Part shown: positions 42,623 through 52,706 of the stretch, piece by piece
How the letters are laid out: each line of letters starts with the position of its first letter
Numbering within the stretch: the first letter of the stretch is position 1
Assembly (NCBI RefSeq): GCF_944801835.1
Contig: NZ_CALYLN010000003.1
Span: 62,001-126,000 of the forward strand
Length of the DNA: 64,000 nt
Direction of reading: 5' to 3'
Source: Bartonella sp. B1099
Lineage (GTDB): Bacteria; Pseudomonadota; Alphaproteobacteria; Rhizobiales; Rhizobiaceae
Position numbers and translations under genes: made by a program
Notes under the pieces: generated by a model
What the model was told of the DNA's origin: nothing
The model's database searches: none
Seen by the model: the letters and a program-made list of their open reading frames with translations, nothing else

Positions 42623-44845
42623 ATGATGCGTCAGTGTGAGCTTGTTGGGCGTGTTCAACGTTACAAGTCTGACGTAGATGAGGCTCTTTTAAACAGAGCT
42701 TATGATTATGCAATGAAAAAGCATGCACATCAAAAGCGTGCTTCAGGTGATCTTTATTTTTCTCATCCTTTGGAAGTTGCTGCTATTTTAACGGATATGC
42801 GGTTGGATGAGGCGACGATTGCTGTTGCTCTTTTGCATGATACAATTGAAGATACAAGTGCTACACGAGCAGAAATTGATCAGCTTTTTGGTTCTGAAAT
42901 CGGGAAGTTGGTTGAGGGGCTTACAAAGCTTAATAAGCTTGATCTTGTATCAAAGAAAGCTGTACAGGCAGAAAATCTTCGTAAACTTCTTATTGCCATT
43001 TCTGATGATGTCCGTGTTCTTTTAGTTAAACTTGCAGACCGCCTTCATAATATGCGTACCCTTGGTGTTATGCGCGATGATAAGCGTCGAAGAATTGCTG
43101 AGGAGACAATGGATATTTATGCGCCACTTGCAGGCCGTATGGGGATGCAGGATATGCGCGAGGAATTAGAGGATCTCTCTTTCTTTTATTTAAATCCAGA
43201 AGGCCATCGTACGATTACCAATCGACTTTCTGAATTATCAAAGCGTAATCGTGATTTGCTTTCCACAATTGAAAATGAATTGACAAAACTTTTTTTGGAA
43301 AATGGCATTAAAGCAGATGTTAAAAGCCGTCAGAAAAAATCCTATTCCGTTTTTCGCAAAATGGAAAGTAAAGCATTATCTTTTGAACAGTTATCGGATA
43401 TTTTTGGATTTCGTGTGATTGTTGAATCCGTGAATGATTGTTATCGTGCTCTTGGTGTCATTCATACGACTTGGCCGATGGTTCCTGGTCGTTTTAAAGA
43501 TTATATCTCCATACCAAAGCAAAATGATTATCGTTCTATTCACACAACCATTGTGGGACCTTCGAGACAACGCGTTGAATTGCAAATTAGAACGGCTGCC
43601 ATGAATGAAGTTGCTGAATATGGGGTTGCTGCCCATTCCATATATAAAGAGCAGGGTTCCAATTATTCGACTTCGAAGTTATCAAGCGAAACGAATGCCT
43701 ATGCATGGTTACGTCAAACGATACAATCTTTATCTGATGGAGATAATCCGGAAGAATTTTTAGAACATACAAAACTTGAGCTTTTTCAAGATCAAGTTTT
43801 TTGTTTTACGCCAAAAGGTCGATTAATTGCTTTTCCTAAAGGCGCGACACCTATTGATTTTGCTTATGCCGTTCATACAGATATCGGCGATTCTTGTGTG
43901 GGCGTAAAAATCAATGGCCGTATTATGCCTTTAATGACTAAATTAAAAAATGGTGATGAAGTTGATATTATCCGTTCACACGCTCAAATTCCGCCAGCTG
44001 CGTGGGAATTTCTCGTTGTCACAGGTAAAGCACGTTCAGCTATTCGACGCGCAAGCAGAGCAGCGGTGCGTAAGCAATATTCAGGCTTAGGATATCGTAT
44101 TCTTGAGCGTTCATTTGAATATATGGGAAAACAATTTTCAAAAGATATTTTAAAGAAAGTTTTGCCACGTTTGGCACGTAAAGATGTAGAGGATGTCTTG
44201 GCTGCTGTTGGGCGTGGAGAGTTATTTTCCGCTGATGTGATTAAAGCGGTTTATCCTGATTATCAAGAGCGTGTGGTACAAAAGTCATCTTTTAAGCCTG
44301 GGGAAGAAGGGTGGTTCAATATTGAAAATGCTCAAGGGATGATTTTTAAAGTTCCGGAAAATGAAAAGGATACGATGGTTGAGAATCAACAATCTAAAGC
44401 CTTACCTATTCGAGGAACCCGTGGAGATATACCCGTCCGTTTTTCACCAGAAGGAGCAGTGCCTGGGGATCGGATTGTTGGTATTATGCAACCAGGCGCT
44501 GGGATTGTTATTTATCCAATTCAGTCTTCGGCTTTGATGGCCTATGATGATCAGCCAGAACGATGGATTGATGTCCGCTGGGATATTGATGCCCAAATGA
44601 ATGAACGTTTTCCTGCACGAATAAATATTTTGATTGTCAATAGTCCTGGTTCGTTAGCTGAAATTACGCAAATAATTTCTGCTAACGATGCCAATATTCA
44701 AAATTTATCTTTAATCCGAACAGCACCAGACTTTACAGAAATGATGATTGATTTGGAAGTTTGGGATTTAAAACATTTGAATCGTATTTTTTCTCAGTTA
44801 AAAAAGGCAGATTCAGTTAGTACAGTACGTCGGGTTCATGGATAA
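42623..44845 (+). CDS. rsh: Bifunctional (p)ppGpp synthetase/hydrolase
   Basis: A 740-residue RelA/SpoT homologue. The HD hydrolase domain (residues 20-200) keeps HSHPLEVA and HDTIEDTS; the synthetase domain (230-350) has RFKDYISIPKQNDYRSIHT with conserved catalytic residues; a TGS domain (about 385-445, VFCFTPKGRLIAFPKGATPIDFAYAVH) and a C-terminal ACT domain complete it. Both activities look intact, consistent with the single bifunctional Rsh of this order, which controls the stringent response. pyrE overlaps or starts just after its end. Confidence 0.96.
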   Translation: MMRQCELVGRVQRYKSDVDEALLNRAYDYAMKKHAHQKRASGDLYFSHPLEVAAILTDMRLDEATIAVALLHDTIEDTSATRAEIDQLFGSEIGKLVEGLTKLNKLDLVSKKAVQAENLRKLLIAISDDVRVLLVKLADRLHNMRTLGVMRDDKRRRIAEETMDIYAPLAGRMGMQDMREELEDLSFFYLNPEGHRTITNRLSELSKRNRDLLSTIENELTKLFLENGIKADVKSRQKKSYSVFRKMESKALSFEQLSDIFGFRVIVESVNDCYRALGVIHTTWPMVPGRFKDYISIPKQNDYRSIHTTIVGPSRQRVELQIRTAAMNEVAEYGVAAHSIYKEQGSNYSTSKLSSETNAYAWLRQTIQSLSDGDNPEEFLEHTKLELFQDQVFCFTPKGRLIAFPKGATPIDFAYAVHTDIGDSCVGVKINGRIMPLMTKLKNGDEVDIIRSHAQIPPAAWEFLVVTGKARSAIRRASRAAVRKQYSGLGYRILERSFEYMGKQFSKDILKKVLPRLARKDVEDVLAAVGRGELFSADVIKAVYPDYQERVVQKSSFKPGEEGWFNIENAQGMIFKVPENEKDTMVENQQSKALPIRGTRGDIPVRFSPEGAVPGDRIVGIMQPGAGIVIYPIQSSALMAYDDQPERWIDVRWDIDAQMNERFPARINILIVNSPGSLAEITQIISANDANIQNLSLIRTAPDFTEMMIDLEVWDLKHLNRIFSQLKKADSVSTVRRVHG

Positions 44846-44861
44846 CAAGGAAGATTTTACA

Positions 44862-45440
44862 ATGAATACACAAGATGTCATTGATATTTTTAAACAAGCA
44901 GATGCTATTCTAGAAGGGCATTTTATTTTAACATCGGGACGCCATAGTGCAACTTATATGCAAAAGGCAAAAGTGTTTATGCATGCTGATTTGACGGAAA
45001 AGCTCTGTCGTGGATTGGCTGAAAAAATCAAAGAATCTATCAAGGAACAAATTGATTATGTTGTTGGTCCCGCAATTGGTGGTCTTATTCCTTCCTATGA
45101 GACTTCACGTCACCTTGGTGTTCCTTCTCTTTGGGTAGAGCGTGTCAATGGCGTCTTTGAATTGCGTCGCTTTGAAATCAAGAAGGGTGCGCGGGTTGTT
45201 ATTGTTGAAGATATTGTGACAACGGGTCTTTCTATTCGTGAGACCGTTGAGGCGTTGGCGGCAGCAGGAGCAGAGGTCTTGGCAAGTGCATGCATCCTTG
45301 ATCGTTCTGGTGGTAAGGTTGATGTTGGCGTTCCGTTGATTGCGCTAGCTGAATATGAGATCGCTTCTTATGCGAGTGATGAACTTCCTGCAGATCTTTC
45401 TGCTCTTCCAGCGATTAAACCAGGCAGTCGAAACATTTAG
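44862..45440 (+). CDS. pyrE: Orotate phosphoribosyltransferase
   Basis: A 192-residue enzyme that adds phosphoribosyl pyrophosphate to orotate in pyrimidine synthesis. The PRPP-binding motif VVIVEDIVTTGLS lies near residue 115, and FILTSGRHSATYMQKAK near 20 and VVGPAIGGLIPSYE near 66 are family-typical. I chose the ATG at 44862, with GGAAG 8 bases upstream; the frame continues eight codons further and would overlap rsh. It sits in the rsh-to-recO block. Confidence 0.94.
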   Translation: MNTQDVIDIFKQADAILEGHFILTSGRHSATYMQKAKVFMHADLTEKLCRGLAEKIKESIKEQIDYVVGPAIGGLIPSYETSRHLGVPSLWVERVNGVFELRRFEIKKGARVVIVEDIVTTGLSIRETVEALAAAGAEVLASACILDRSGGKVDVGVPLIALAEYEIASYASDELPADLSALPAIKPGSRNI

Positions 45441-45547
45441 TCGAAATATTTAATTGTCTTTCTATTTTTTTTTATGCAAAAACTTAAAAAAATTAATTTG
45501 GATGATATAGATTATTTTATCATCAAAAGATGTATATTGAGAGTCAT

Positions 45548-46138
45548 ATGCTTTTTCGTCGTCGAGAACCAGTAGATCTTGTAACGCGTATTCGACTTTG
45601 GTTATGGCCGCGTCGTTCATTTTCCCGCTCATTTTCTTACATCTATAAACGTATTTTGCGTATATCAGCAACACCGCACGAGGTTGCACTAGGGTTTTCT
45701 ATTGGTATTTTTTTAGCCTGTTCTCCTGTCTTCGGGGTGCATATTATCTTGGCAATATTTTTTTCTTGGATTTTGCGTGCAAACTTTGCGGCTGCAATCA
45801 TTGGGACGGTTTTTTCTAATCCACTCACATTTTTATTGATTGTCATGGCTGATTATAAAGTAGGGTATTTTTGTTTATCGCTTTTTAGCGATGTCAATGA
45901 GATCTCTCTTTCTCAAATTCGTTCTCTTTTTAACGGTTTGACAGTGTCAAATCTCTCTCTCCTTTTTAAAGGGGCATGGGATACAATTATGAGTCCTATG
46001 ATTTTAGGAGGAACTCTTTTAGGTGTTGTTTTTGGTGGTTTATCTTATATAGGTGTTTACAGAGCAACGGTTCGTTTTAAACAAAAGCGATATCAAAAGA
46101 TTATAAAAAAAAGGCGTTTAAAGAAGCGTTCATCGTAA
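45548..46138 (+). CDS. DUF2062 membrane protein
   Basis: A protein of about 196 residues with a basic N-terminus, then hydrophobic segments near residues 45-100 and 145-175, and a very basic C-terminal tail. The conserved SATPHEVALGFSIGIFLACSPVFG and FSNPLTFLLI segments identify DUF2062. The function is unknown; members are inner-membrane proteins often linked to cell-envelope genes. The start was set at the ATG at 45548, with GAGAG upstream, rather than six codons earlier. Conserved position between pyrE and acpS. Confidence 0.85.
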   Translation: MLFRRREPVDLVTRIRLWLWPRRSFSRSFSYIYKRILRISATPHEVALGFSIGIFLACSPVFGVHIILAIFFSWILRANFAAAIIGTVFSNPLTFLLIVMADYKVGYFCLSLFSDVNEISLSQIRSLFNGLTVSNLSLLFKGAWDTIMSPMILGGTLLGVVFGGLSYIGVYRATVRFKQKRYQKIIKKRRLKKRSS

Positions 46139-46158
46139 GAAAGATCGGATAATATCTT

Positions 46159-46560
46159 ATGATTGTTGGTCTTGGAAATGATTTGGTTGATATACGACGT
46201 ATTGAGAGAATGTTGGTTCGTTATGGCGAGCGTTTTATCCAGCGCATTTTTACGGATATTGAAAGGAATAGGTCCGAAAATCTCAAAAAGAAATCTTCTT
46301 CTTATGCGAAAAGATTTGCCGCTAAAGAAGCGTGTGCTAAAGCTTTAGGGACGGGAATCGCTTGTGGTATCAATTGGAAAGACATGGGGGTGGTTAATCT
46401 GCCCTCTGGGAAACCAATCATGCAATTAACAAATCGTGCGCAAGGGCAACTTCAAAAGCTATTACCTCCTCATCATGAGGCGGTTATTCATCTCAGTATA
46501 ACAGATGATTTCCCTTGGGCGCAGGCATTTGTTATTATTGAAGCACTTCCACGTGGATAG
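46159..46560 (+). CDS. acpS: Holo-[acyl-carrier-protein] synthase
   Basis: A 133-residue phosphopantetheinyl transferase that activates acyl carrier protein by attaching the CoA-derived arm. The magnesium-binding aspartate lies in [14 protein letters not shown] (Asp8) and the glutamate in [15 protein letters not shown] near residue 58. It starts 20 bases after the DUF2062 stop and precedes lepB. Confidence 0.95.
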   Translation: MIVGLGNDLVDIRRIERMLVRYGERFIQRIFTDIERNRSENLKKKSSSYAKRFAAKEACAKALGTGIACGINWKDMGVVNLPSGKPIMQLTNRAQGQLQKLLPPHHEAVIHLSITDDFPWAQAFVIIEALPRG

Positions 46561-46640
46561 ATGGCGTGAGAGATTGTGCTTTTGTTATTTGAATATTATG
46601 ATGAAAAAAAGTTATATTTGTGATGGGAAGGCAGTTGGTG

Positions 46641-47453
46641 ATGGTCCAAAAAGATAAAGTGCATAAAAAAGAAAAAAAAGGTGGGGTTCTTGAATTAATT
46701 TCTGTTTTAACACAGGCTCTGCTTTTAGCAGCGTTTATTCGGACACTTTTTTTCCAGCCTTTTAGTATTCCTTCCGGTTCCATGCGTCCTACTTTGCTTG
46801 TGGGGGATTATCTCTTTGTTTCTAAGTATGCATATGGGTATTCTCATTTTTCCATTCCTTTTTCACCGCCCCTTTTTTCTGGACGTATTTGGGCGTCTCA
46901 ACCTCAACGGGGAGATGTGGTCGTTTTTCGTTTACCAAGTAATCCAAAGATCGATTATATAAAACGCGTTGTTGGGCTGCCAGGTGATCGTATACAAGTT
47001 CGTCAAAGTGTTCTTTATATTAATGATGAGGCTGTTTCACGTCACTTTATGGGAGAGATTGATAATTCTGATATAACGGAAGTGAACTATCCTGTTGAGG
47101 TCTATCGCGAGACATTGCCGAATGGTGTTCGCTACGATACGCTTGATTTAGCTTTCATCCCAAAAGTTGATGATACGAAAGTCTTTGAGGTTCCTCAGGG
47201 GCATTATTTTATGATGGGAGATAACCGTGACAATTCAGATGATAGTCGTTTGGATGTAGGCTATGTTCCAGAAGAAAATCTTATTGGTCGCGCGAGCGTG
47301 ATTTTCTTTTCTATCAGTAACGGTTCAAGTGCTTGGCAGATTTGGCGCTGGCCATTTGATGTACGTTGGAAACGTTTGTTTTCTTTTATAAATAAGGTTC
47401 ATGATTTGCCGCTTATCAAACAAGGAAAAAACGATGAAACGTCTCGTGATTGA
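46641..47453 (+). CDS. lepB: Signal peptidase I
   Basis: A type I signal peptidase of about 270 residues that releases secreted proteins from the inner membrane. One N-terminal transmembrane segment (about residues 17-37) precedes the catalytic serine in PSGSMRPTL (Ser47) and the general-base lysine in DYIKRVVGLPGD (Lys108); MMGDNRDNSDDSR is box E. The start is the ATG at 46641 with GGAAGG upstream; earlier in-frame starts at 46620 and 46623 are possible. Its 3' end overlaps rnc by about 20 bases. Confidence 0.95.
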   Translation: MVQKDKVHKKEKKGGVLELISVLTQALLLAAFIRTLFFQPFSIPSGSMRPTLLVGDYLFVSKYAYGYSHFSIPFSPPLFSGRIWASQPQRGDVVVFRLPSNPKIDYIKRVVGLPGDRIQVRQSVLYINDEAVSRHFMGEIDNSDITEVNYPVEVYRETLPNGVRYDTLDLAFIPKVDDTKVFEVPQGHYFMMGDNRDNSDDSRLDVGYVPEENLIGRASVIFFSISNGSSAWQIWRWPFDVRWKRLFSFINKVHDLPLIKQGKNDETSRD

Positions 47454-48141
47454 TCAGCTTTGCAAGCTGACGGGGCATCGTTTTAAAGATGAAGAGAAAT
47501 TAAAAAGAGCATTAACACACGCGAGTGTGCAAGATTCGGAACAAGGGAATTATGAACGATTAGAATTTTTAGGAGATCGGGTTCTAGGACTTTTGATTGC
47601 AGAGATGCTGTATCAACTTTTCCCGAAAGCAAGTGAAGGTGAATTATCAGTCCGTTTGAATCATCTGGTTAATGCGCAGACATGTGCTGATATTGCACGT
47701 GAAATGAGGCTACCTGATATGATCCAAGTTGGTTTTGAGATGAGAAATTTTGAAGGGCGTCGACTCATCAATATGCATGCAGATGTCGTAGAGGCTTTGA
47801 TTGCTGTTATGTATCTTGATGGAGGATTGGAAAGCGTTCGTCCTTTTATTCAAAAATATTGGCAAAGTCGGGCAAAGAAAATGAATGCAGCTCGACGTGA
47901 TGCTAAGACAGAATTACAAGAATGGGCGCATATCCAAGGCAATGCACAGCCACATTATCAGGTAATCAAACGTTCAGGTCCAGATCACGATCCTGTTTTT
48001 ATGGTAGAGGTTAGTATTTCAGGTTTTGCTTCAGAGATTGGGCAGGGGAGCTCTAAACGATATGCTGAAAGAATGGCCGCTGAAAAAATTTTGCGACGAG
48101 AGGGAGTATGGAAAAACGTAGGAAAAAGCGATCATGAGTGA
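47434..48141 (+). CDS. rnc: Ribonuclease III
   Basis: A 235-residue double-strand-specific endoribonuclease for rRNA and mRNA processing. The signature ERLEFLGDRVLGLL with its metal-binding acids is near residue 37, a second acidic site is at HADVVEALIAVMYLDGG near 110, and the dsRNA-binding domain (DAKTELQEWAH to the end) is complete. The ATG at 47434 has AAGGA upstream and lies inside the last 20 bases of lepB, suggesting coupled translation. Confidence 0.96.
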   Translation: MKRLVIDQLCKLTGHRFKDEEKLKRALTHASVQDSEQGNYERLEFLGDRVLGLLIAEMLYQLFPKASEGELSVRLNHLVNAQTCADIAREMRLPDMIQVGFEMRNFEGRRLINMHADVVEALIAVMYLDGGLESVRPFIQKYWQSRAKKMNAARRDAKTELQEWAHIQGNAQPHYQVIKRSGPDHDPVFMVEVSISGFASEIGQGSSKRYAERMAAEKILRREGVWKNVGKSDHE

Positions 48142-49039
48142 CGTTATGAAAACGCGTTCTGGGTTTGTCGTGCTTATCGGTATGCCTAATGCCGGTAAAT
48201 CGACATTGGTTAATCAATTGGTCGGAACAAAGGTTTCAATTGTAACGCATAAGGTACAAACAACACGAACTTTAATCCGTGGTATTGTTATTCATGATAA
48301 TGTGCAAATTGTGTTGGTCGATACTCCGGGTGTTTTTCGTCCCCATAAGCGGTTAGAACGTGCCATGGTCTCTGCTGCTTGGGGAGGGGCTAAGAGCGCT
48401 GATGTTCTGCTCATTTTAATTGACGCTCAAAGTGGTCTTTCGGATGAAGTTGAGATGATGTTAGAGAGTGTAAACACTATGAAACAAGAAAAAGTTCTTG
48501 TTCTCAATAAGGTTGATACAGTTGTTAAATCATCTCTTTTAGCGTTAACCACTCAAATAAATGAACGTGTAAAGTTTGCGCAAACATTTATGATTTCTGC
48601 TCTAAATGGTTCTGGTTGCAAGGATTTACTTCATGCGTTGAGTAACATGATGCAGGAGGGGCCATGGTATTATCCGGAAGATCAAATTTCCGATATGCCC
48701 ATGCGTCATCTTGCTGCTGAAATTACGCGTGAAAAACTTTTTCTTCGTCTTCATGATGAGCTTCCTTATTCCTCAACGGTTGAAACAGAAAGCTTTGAAG
48801 AGCGTTCAGATGGTTCCGTTAAAATTAATCAAGTTATTTATGTAGAGCGTGAGAGTCAGAAGAAAATTGTTTTAGGAGCAAAAGGCGATACAATTAAAAC
48901 GATTGGTCAAGCAGCACGCAAGGAGCTTATGGAAATTATGGATCAAAAGGTTCATCTTTTTCTCTTTGTGAAAGTGCGTAATAACTGGGATACCGATCCA
49001 GAACGTTATCGCGAAATGGGATTGGATTTTTTAAAATAA
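48134..49039 (+). CDS. era: GTPase Era
   Basis: A 301-residue GTPase that binds 16S rRNA during 30S maturation. G1 is GMPNAGKST near residue 16, the G2 threonines are in QTTRTLIRG, G3 is VDTPG near 62, G4 is LNKVD near 124, and the KH domain ends the protein (KIVLGAKGDTIKTIGQAARKEL). The start overlaps the rnc stop by eight bases; an alternative ATG lies four codons in. Part of the rnc-era-recO trio. Confidence 0.96.
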   Translation: MSDVMKTRSGFVVLIGMPNAGKSTLVNQLVGTKVSIVTHKVQTTRTLIRGIVIHDNVQIVLVDTPGVFRPHKRLERAMVSAAWGGAKSADVLLILIDAQSGLSDEVEMMLESVNTMKQEKVLVLNKVDTVVKSSLLALTTQINERVKFAQTFMISALNGSGCKDLLHALSNMMQEGPWYYPEDQISDMPMRHLAAEITREKLFLRLHDELPYSSTVETESFEERSDGSVKINQVIYVERESQKKIVLGAKGDTIKTIGQAARKELMEIMDQKVHLFLFVKVRNNWDTDPERYREMGLDFLK

Positions 49040-49046
49040 TGAAAAA

Positions 49047-49793
49047 ATGAAGTGGAAAGAACAAGCAGTTATTCTTGGAGCACGCCAATATGGTGAAACA
49101 AGTGTTATTCTTGAGATTATGACGCGCGAACGCGGTCGTTATATGGGCGTGGTAAAAGGAGGGCGTTCGCGTCGTATGGCTGCTCTTCTTCAGCCCGGAA
49201 ATTTTGTGGAGGCTGAATGGAGTGCACGTTTAGAAGAACATTTGGGACTTTTTCGCCTTGAAGCACTTGATTTACATGCGGCACGATTAATCTGTCTACC
49301 AGAAGCGCTTTATGCTTTGCAATTGATCGCTTTTCATTTGCGGCTTCTTCCTGAGCGTGATCCGCACCCCACTTTATATGATATTTTACACCTTTTTATG
49401 CGGAATTTTGATGAATCCTTTATAAATGCGGAATTGCTGGTACGTTTTGAAATGCGGTTTCTTGAAGAACTTGGTTTTGGTCTTGATTTATCTTGTTGTG
49501 CTGTAACAGGTCGTCAGGAAAAACTTTATTACGTATCGCCAAAATCCGGACGGGCTGTCTGTGAAGAAGCAGGGGAACCTTGGAAAAAAAAGCTTCTTAT
49601 TCTTCCACAGTTTCTTGTGCAAAGAACGACTCGTCCTACTGATTTTAGGGATATAATAAATGGTTTTAACTTAACGGGTTTTTTTCTTATGCGTCATGTC
49701 TGGGAGCCACGAGATATAAAACAGCCATCAGTGCGCATGAATTTGATACAGTTGTTTGAGCGTCGATTTGGTATACAGGCATTCATTTTTTGA
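49047..49793 (+). CDS. recO: DNA repair protein RecO
   Basis: A 248-residue protein of the RecFOR pathway that helps load RecA on gaps. The N-terminal OB fold (QAVILGARQYGETSVILEIMTRERG and YMGVVKGGRS) and the central helical domain (LRFEMRFLEELGFGLDLSCCAVTG) are recognisable. The zinc-finger cysteines of some RecO proteins are mostly absent here apart from the CCAVTG region. It starts 7 bases after era. Confidence 0.93.
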   Translation: MKWKEQAVILGARQYGETSVILEIMTRERGRYMGVVKGGRSRRMAALLQPGNFVEAEWSARLEEHLGLFRLEALDLHAARLICLPEALYALQLIAFHLRLLPERDPHPTLYDILHLFMRNFDESFINAELLVRFEMRFLEELGFGLDLSCCAVTGRQEKLYYVSPKSGRAVCEEAGEPWKKKLLILPQFLVQRTTRPTDFRDIINGFNLTGFFLMRHVWEPRDIKQPSVRMNLIQLFERRFGIQAFIF

Positions 49794-49821
49794 TGTGATT
49801 ATAATTGAATAGAATGGGAAA

Positions 49822-50682
49822 ATGAAAATTTTAAAGACAATTGCTGAAGTTCGCCAATATACTTCAGAAGAACGAAGTTTAGGCTTTTCAATTGGTTTTG
49901 TTCCAACAATGGGAGCTCTTCATGAGGGGCATCTAGCATTAGTACAGCGTGCAAAAGCAACGTGTGATCGCGTATTGGTTTCTATTTTTGTCAATCCAAA
50001 GCAATTTGGACCTGATGAAGACTTTGATAAATATCCAAGAGACTTGAGAAGCGATTGTGCTTTATTGGAAAAAGCGGGTGTTGAATGTGTTTTTGCGCCT
50101 TCTGTAGATGAAATGTGGCCCTTGGGAAATGATACAATTGTGCAAGTGGAAAAATTATCAGGTATGTTGATGGGAAAATTACGTCCAGGGCACTTTTGTG
50201 GTGTAACGAGTGTGGTTGCTAAGCTTTTTAATATTGTTCAGCCCGATAAAGCTTTTTTTGGAGAAAAGGATTTTCAACAAATTTTAATTATTCGGCGTAT
50301 GGTTGAAGATTTAGCTTTTCCTGTTGAAATTATTGGAGTCCCTATTTTACGTGAAGCAGATGGTGTTGCCTACTCTTCGCGGAATAAACTTTTAACATTA
50401 GAAGATCGTAAAGCCGCCAAAATTATTCTTGAAAGTGGAAAAGCTGCTGAAAAGCTTTACCATGAAGGTGAGCGGTCGGTTGATAAGCTATGCAAAATTG
50501 TTCGCAATATTTTACAAAAAGAAACGCGTGCAATCGTTGAAGCAATAGATTTACGGGATATGGAAACTTTATGCGAGGTCAAAGGAACATTGAATAAACC
50601 AGCGGTTTTACTTCTTACTGTTCGCTTTGGCGAGGTAAGACTTATTGATCAATACATATTGCAAGAGAAGGGTGGAAAATGA
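49822..50682 (+). CDS. panC: Pantothenate synthetase
   Basis: A 286-residue ATP-dependent ligase joining pantoate and beta-alanine. The adenylate-forming [14 protein letters not shown] near residue 28 holds the HxGH motif, and [38 protein letters not shown] and SSRNKLL follow in order. The gene overlaps panB by four bases (ATGA). Confidence 0.96.
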   Translation: MKILKTIAEVRQYTSEERSLGFSIGFVPTMGALHEGHLALVQRAKATCDRVLVSIFVNPKQFGPDEDFDKYPRDLRSDCALLEKAGVECVFAPSVDEMWPLGNDTIVQVEKLSGMLMGKLRPGHFCGVTSVVAKLFNIVQPDKAFFGEKDFQQILIIRRMVEDLAFPVEIIGVPILREADGVAYSSRNKLLTLEDRKAAKIILESGKAAEKLYHEGERSVDKLCKIVRNILQKETRAIVEAIDLRDMETLCEVKGTLNKPAVLLLTVRFGEVRLIDQYILQEKGGK

Positions 50683-51494
50683 GTGTACATAAAACTGTAA
50701 AGCGTATAACATCTTCTCAAATACGCGAAAGAAAGGGACAACAGCCGATTGTTTCTTTAACAGCTTATCAAGCTTATACTGCGCGGATTGCTGACCCCTA
50801 TTGCGATATCCTTTTGGTTGGTGATAGCGTTGGTATGGTGGTATATGGGTTTGAGACAACGCTTCCTGTTAATTTAGATATGATGATTTTACACGGGCAG
50901 GCTGTGGTGCGTGGATCTCAAAAAGCTCTTGTCGTTATTGATATGCCTTTTGGTTCTTATGAAGAAAGTAAAGAACAGGCTTTTTTAAATGCATCGCGTA
51001 TTCTTGCACTAACGGGGTGTGGGGCCGTTAAGCTTGAAGGTGGAGTTTATATAGCAGAAACAATAGATTTTTTATGTAAACGTGGCATACCAGTGATGGG
51101 ACATATTGGTCTTACTCCCCAAGCGGTCAATCGTTTTGGTGGTTTTAAAACACAAGGACGGAAAGAGAGTGATTGGCAAAGAATTGAAGACGACGGAGCA
51201 GCGATTGAGGAGGCTGGAGCTTTTGCTATTGTTTTGGAAGGGATTGTCGAACCTTTAGCCGTAAAATTGACAGAAAAGCTTTCTATTCCAACAATCGGTA
51301 TTGGCGCATCTAATCAATGTGATGGACAAGTCTTGGTGATGGAAGATATGTTGGGCTATGGTGCTCACGTACCCAAATTTGTACGCCGTTATGGAGGCCT
51401 TGAACAAGCCATGAAAACCGCAATCAAAAACTATGCAGAGGATGTTACATCCCGTTCTTTTCCAACGGATAGGGAAGTTTATAAACTGAAATAA
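50679..51494 (+). CDS. panB: 3-methyl-2-oxobutanoate hydroxymethyltransferase
   Basis: A 271-residue TIM-barrel enzyme that makes ketopantoate from ketoisovalerate and methylene-tetrahydrofolate. [13 protein letters not shown] near residue 25, [13 protein letters not shown] near 45, [12 protein letters not shown] near 88, KLEGG near 118 and GHIGLTPQ near 142 are conserved. panD is not nearby. The panCB pair closes the long plus-strand block. Confidence 0.96.
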   Translation: MSVHKTVKRITSSQIRERKGQQPIVSLTAYQAYTARIADPYCDILLVGDSVGMVVYGFETTLPVNLDMMILHGQAVVRGSQKALVVIDMPFGSYEESKEQAFLNASRILALTGCGAVKLEGGVYIAETIDFLCKRGIPVMGHIGLTPQAVNRFGGFKTQGRKESDWQRIEDDGAAIEEAGAFAIVLEGIVEPLAVKLTEKLSIPTIGIGASNQCDGQVLVMEDMLGYGAHVPKFVRRYGGLEQAMKTAIKNYAEDVTSRSFPTDREVYKLK

Positions 51495-52088
51495 ATCTTA
51501 GCTTAAGCGAAAAAGTTCGATAAGAGAACATTTGTTTATTTTTGTAATGAATGTGCATTATTTCATATATTTTTGTATGAAATTTTAGCTGTGATTTTTT
51601 TATTGCTTTAATGGAGGCAGTCTTCTGATGTAAAACAGAATGTCATTGGAATGCTAATTTACGTACTTTTTAAAAGAAATATTTAGACACCTCATTCTAT
51701 TTTGCGACGGCACTCGTGAATACTATAATGGAAAAGCCCTCAGGAACTGTATAAAATTTAGAAAGTACGACCATTTTTACGCTTCATAAAAAACAAGTGG
51801 GTAGCATTACACATTGTGCTAACTACCAATGTTGCTGATGAGCGCTTGCCACTTGAGAGGGCTCATAAGCGGCATTTTTAATCTTCTTGTACAGTTTTTA
51901 TCCTTAGGGCTTTCCTTGCTTATGATATGCGAGCAAATGATTTTGATTGATTTAAGATAAATAGATTTGAAATGAGTGAGTCTTACCATATGAGGGGGGA
52001 CTCATTTAATATAAAAAAAAACGATAAATTATTATTATAAATCAGTGTGATGAGTCTGTAATGACAAAAAATCAACAATGCGAAGAGT
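51495..52088. other. Convergent gap with a long imperfect inverted repeat
   Basis: No gene. Positions 51730-51915 hold an imperfect inverted repeat whose arms share GGAAAAGCCCTcAGG, AACTGTA and CAAGTGG blocks, around an inner hairpin GGTAG...CTACC (51799-51826). The right flank (51929-51954) carries a minus-strand copy of the AATCAATCAAAATCATT repeat. It could be a decayed miniature element or a structured RNA. Confidence 0.5.
51730..51915. repeat. Imperfect inverted repeat of about 186 bases
   Basis: Left blocks at 51730-51744, 51745-51751 and 51794-51800 match the complements of 51901-51915, 51890-51896 and 51849-51855 in mirror order, with gaps between. The best block pairs 14 bases with one change and one indel. 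The order and spacing suggest a single ancestral inverted repeat. Confidence 0.5.
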
Positions 52089-52706
52089 CTATAATTTTTG
52101 GCCATCTAAGTCATTAAAGCGCGTTAAAAATGCGTTTTCAATTTGTTGAGTAGAGGAGGGCTGTAAATTTAGATCATCGGGTGAAATATTATTGGGAGAG
52201 CCAAAATAGCGAAGGGCTTCTTCTGTATTAAATCCAGCAAATGTGATCGCTTCATGATATGCCGCAATACGATCGGCTTGTTTAATTTTTTTTAAAAGTT
52301 TTTGAGAAAGATCAACGGGAAGAGAAAAGCGCATGTGGATTGCATCTTGGATGCGTTTTTCAATGCGTTCATATTGTTTTCCTATGACAGCTTTAAAGGG
52401 TGAAATGATATCGCCGATGACATATTCTGGTGCATCATGAAGAAGAGCACAGAGACATTCATGCTTCAGCGACTGTGGAAAAAGTTTTTGAAATATTTGT
52501 TCAACCAAAAGTGAATGCTGTGCAACAGAATAGGCATACTCTCCTCGTGTTTGACCATTCCAACGTGCTACACGCGCAAGTCCGTGAGCAATATCTTCAA
52601 TTTCAATATCAAAAGGAGAAGGATTGAGAAGATCAAGTCTGCGTCCAGAGAGCATTCTTTGCCAAGCGCGTGCTTCTCCACTTTTTAATAATTCAGCTTT
52701 AGCCAT
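52089..52706 (-). CDS. HD-domain hydrolase (YfbR-like)
   Basis: A 205-residue HD-superfamily protein. The metal ligands fit YSVAQHSLLVEQ (His), LLHDAPEYVIGDI (His-Asp) and KKIKQADRIA (Asp), as in YfbR-type nucleotidases and related phosphohydrolases. YfbR removes phosphate from deoxynucleoside monophosphates; the substrate here is not known. The start overlaps the end of ygfZ by eight bases. Confidence 0.85.
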   Translation of the reverse strand: MAKAELLKSGEARAWQRMLSGRRLDLLNPSPFDIEIEDIAHGLARVARWNGQTRGEYAYSVAQHSLLVEQIFQKLFPQSLKHECLCALLHDAPEYVIGDIISPFKAVIGKQYERIEKRIQDAIHMRFSLPVDLSQKLLKKIKQADRIAAYHEAITFAGFNTEEALRYFGSPNNISPDDLNLQPSSTQQIENAFLTRFNDLDGQKL

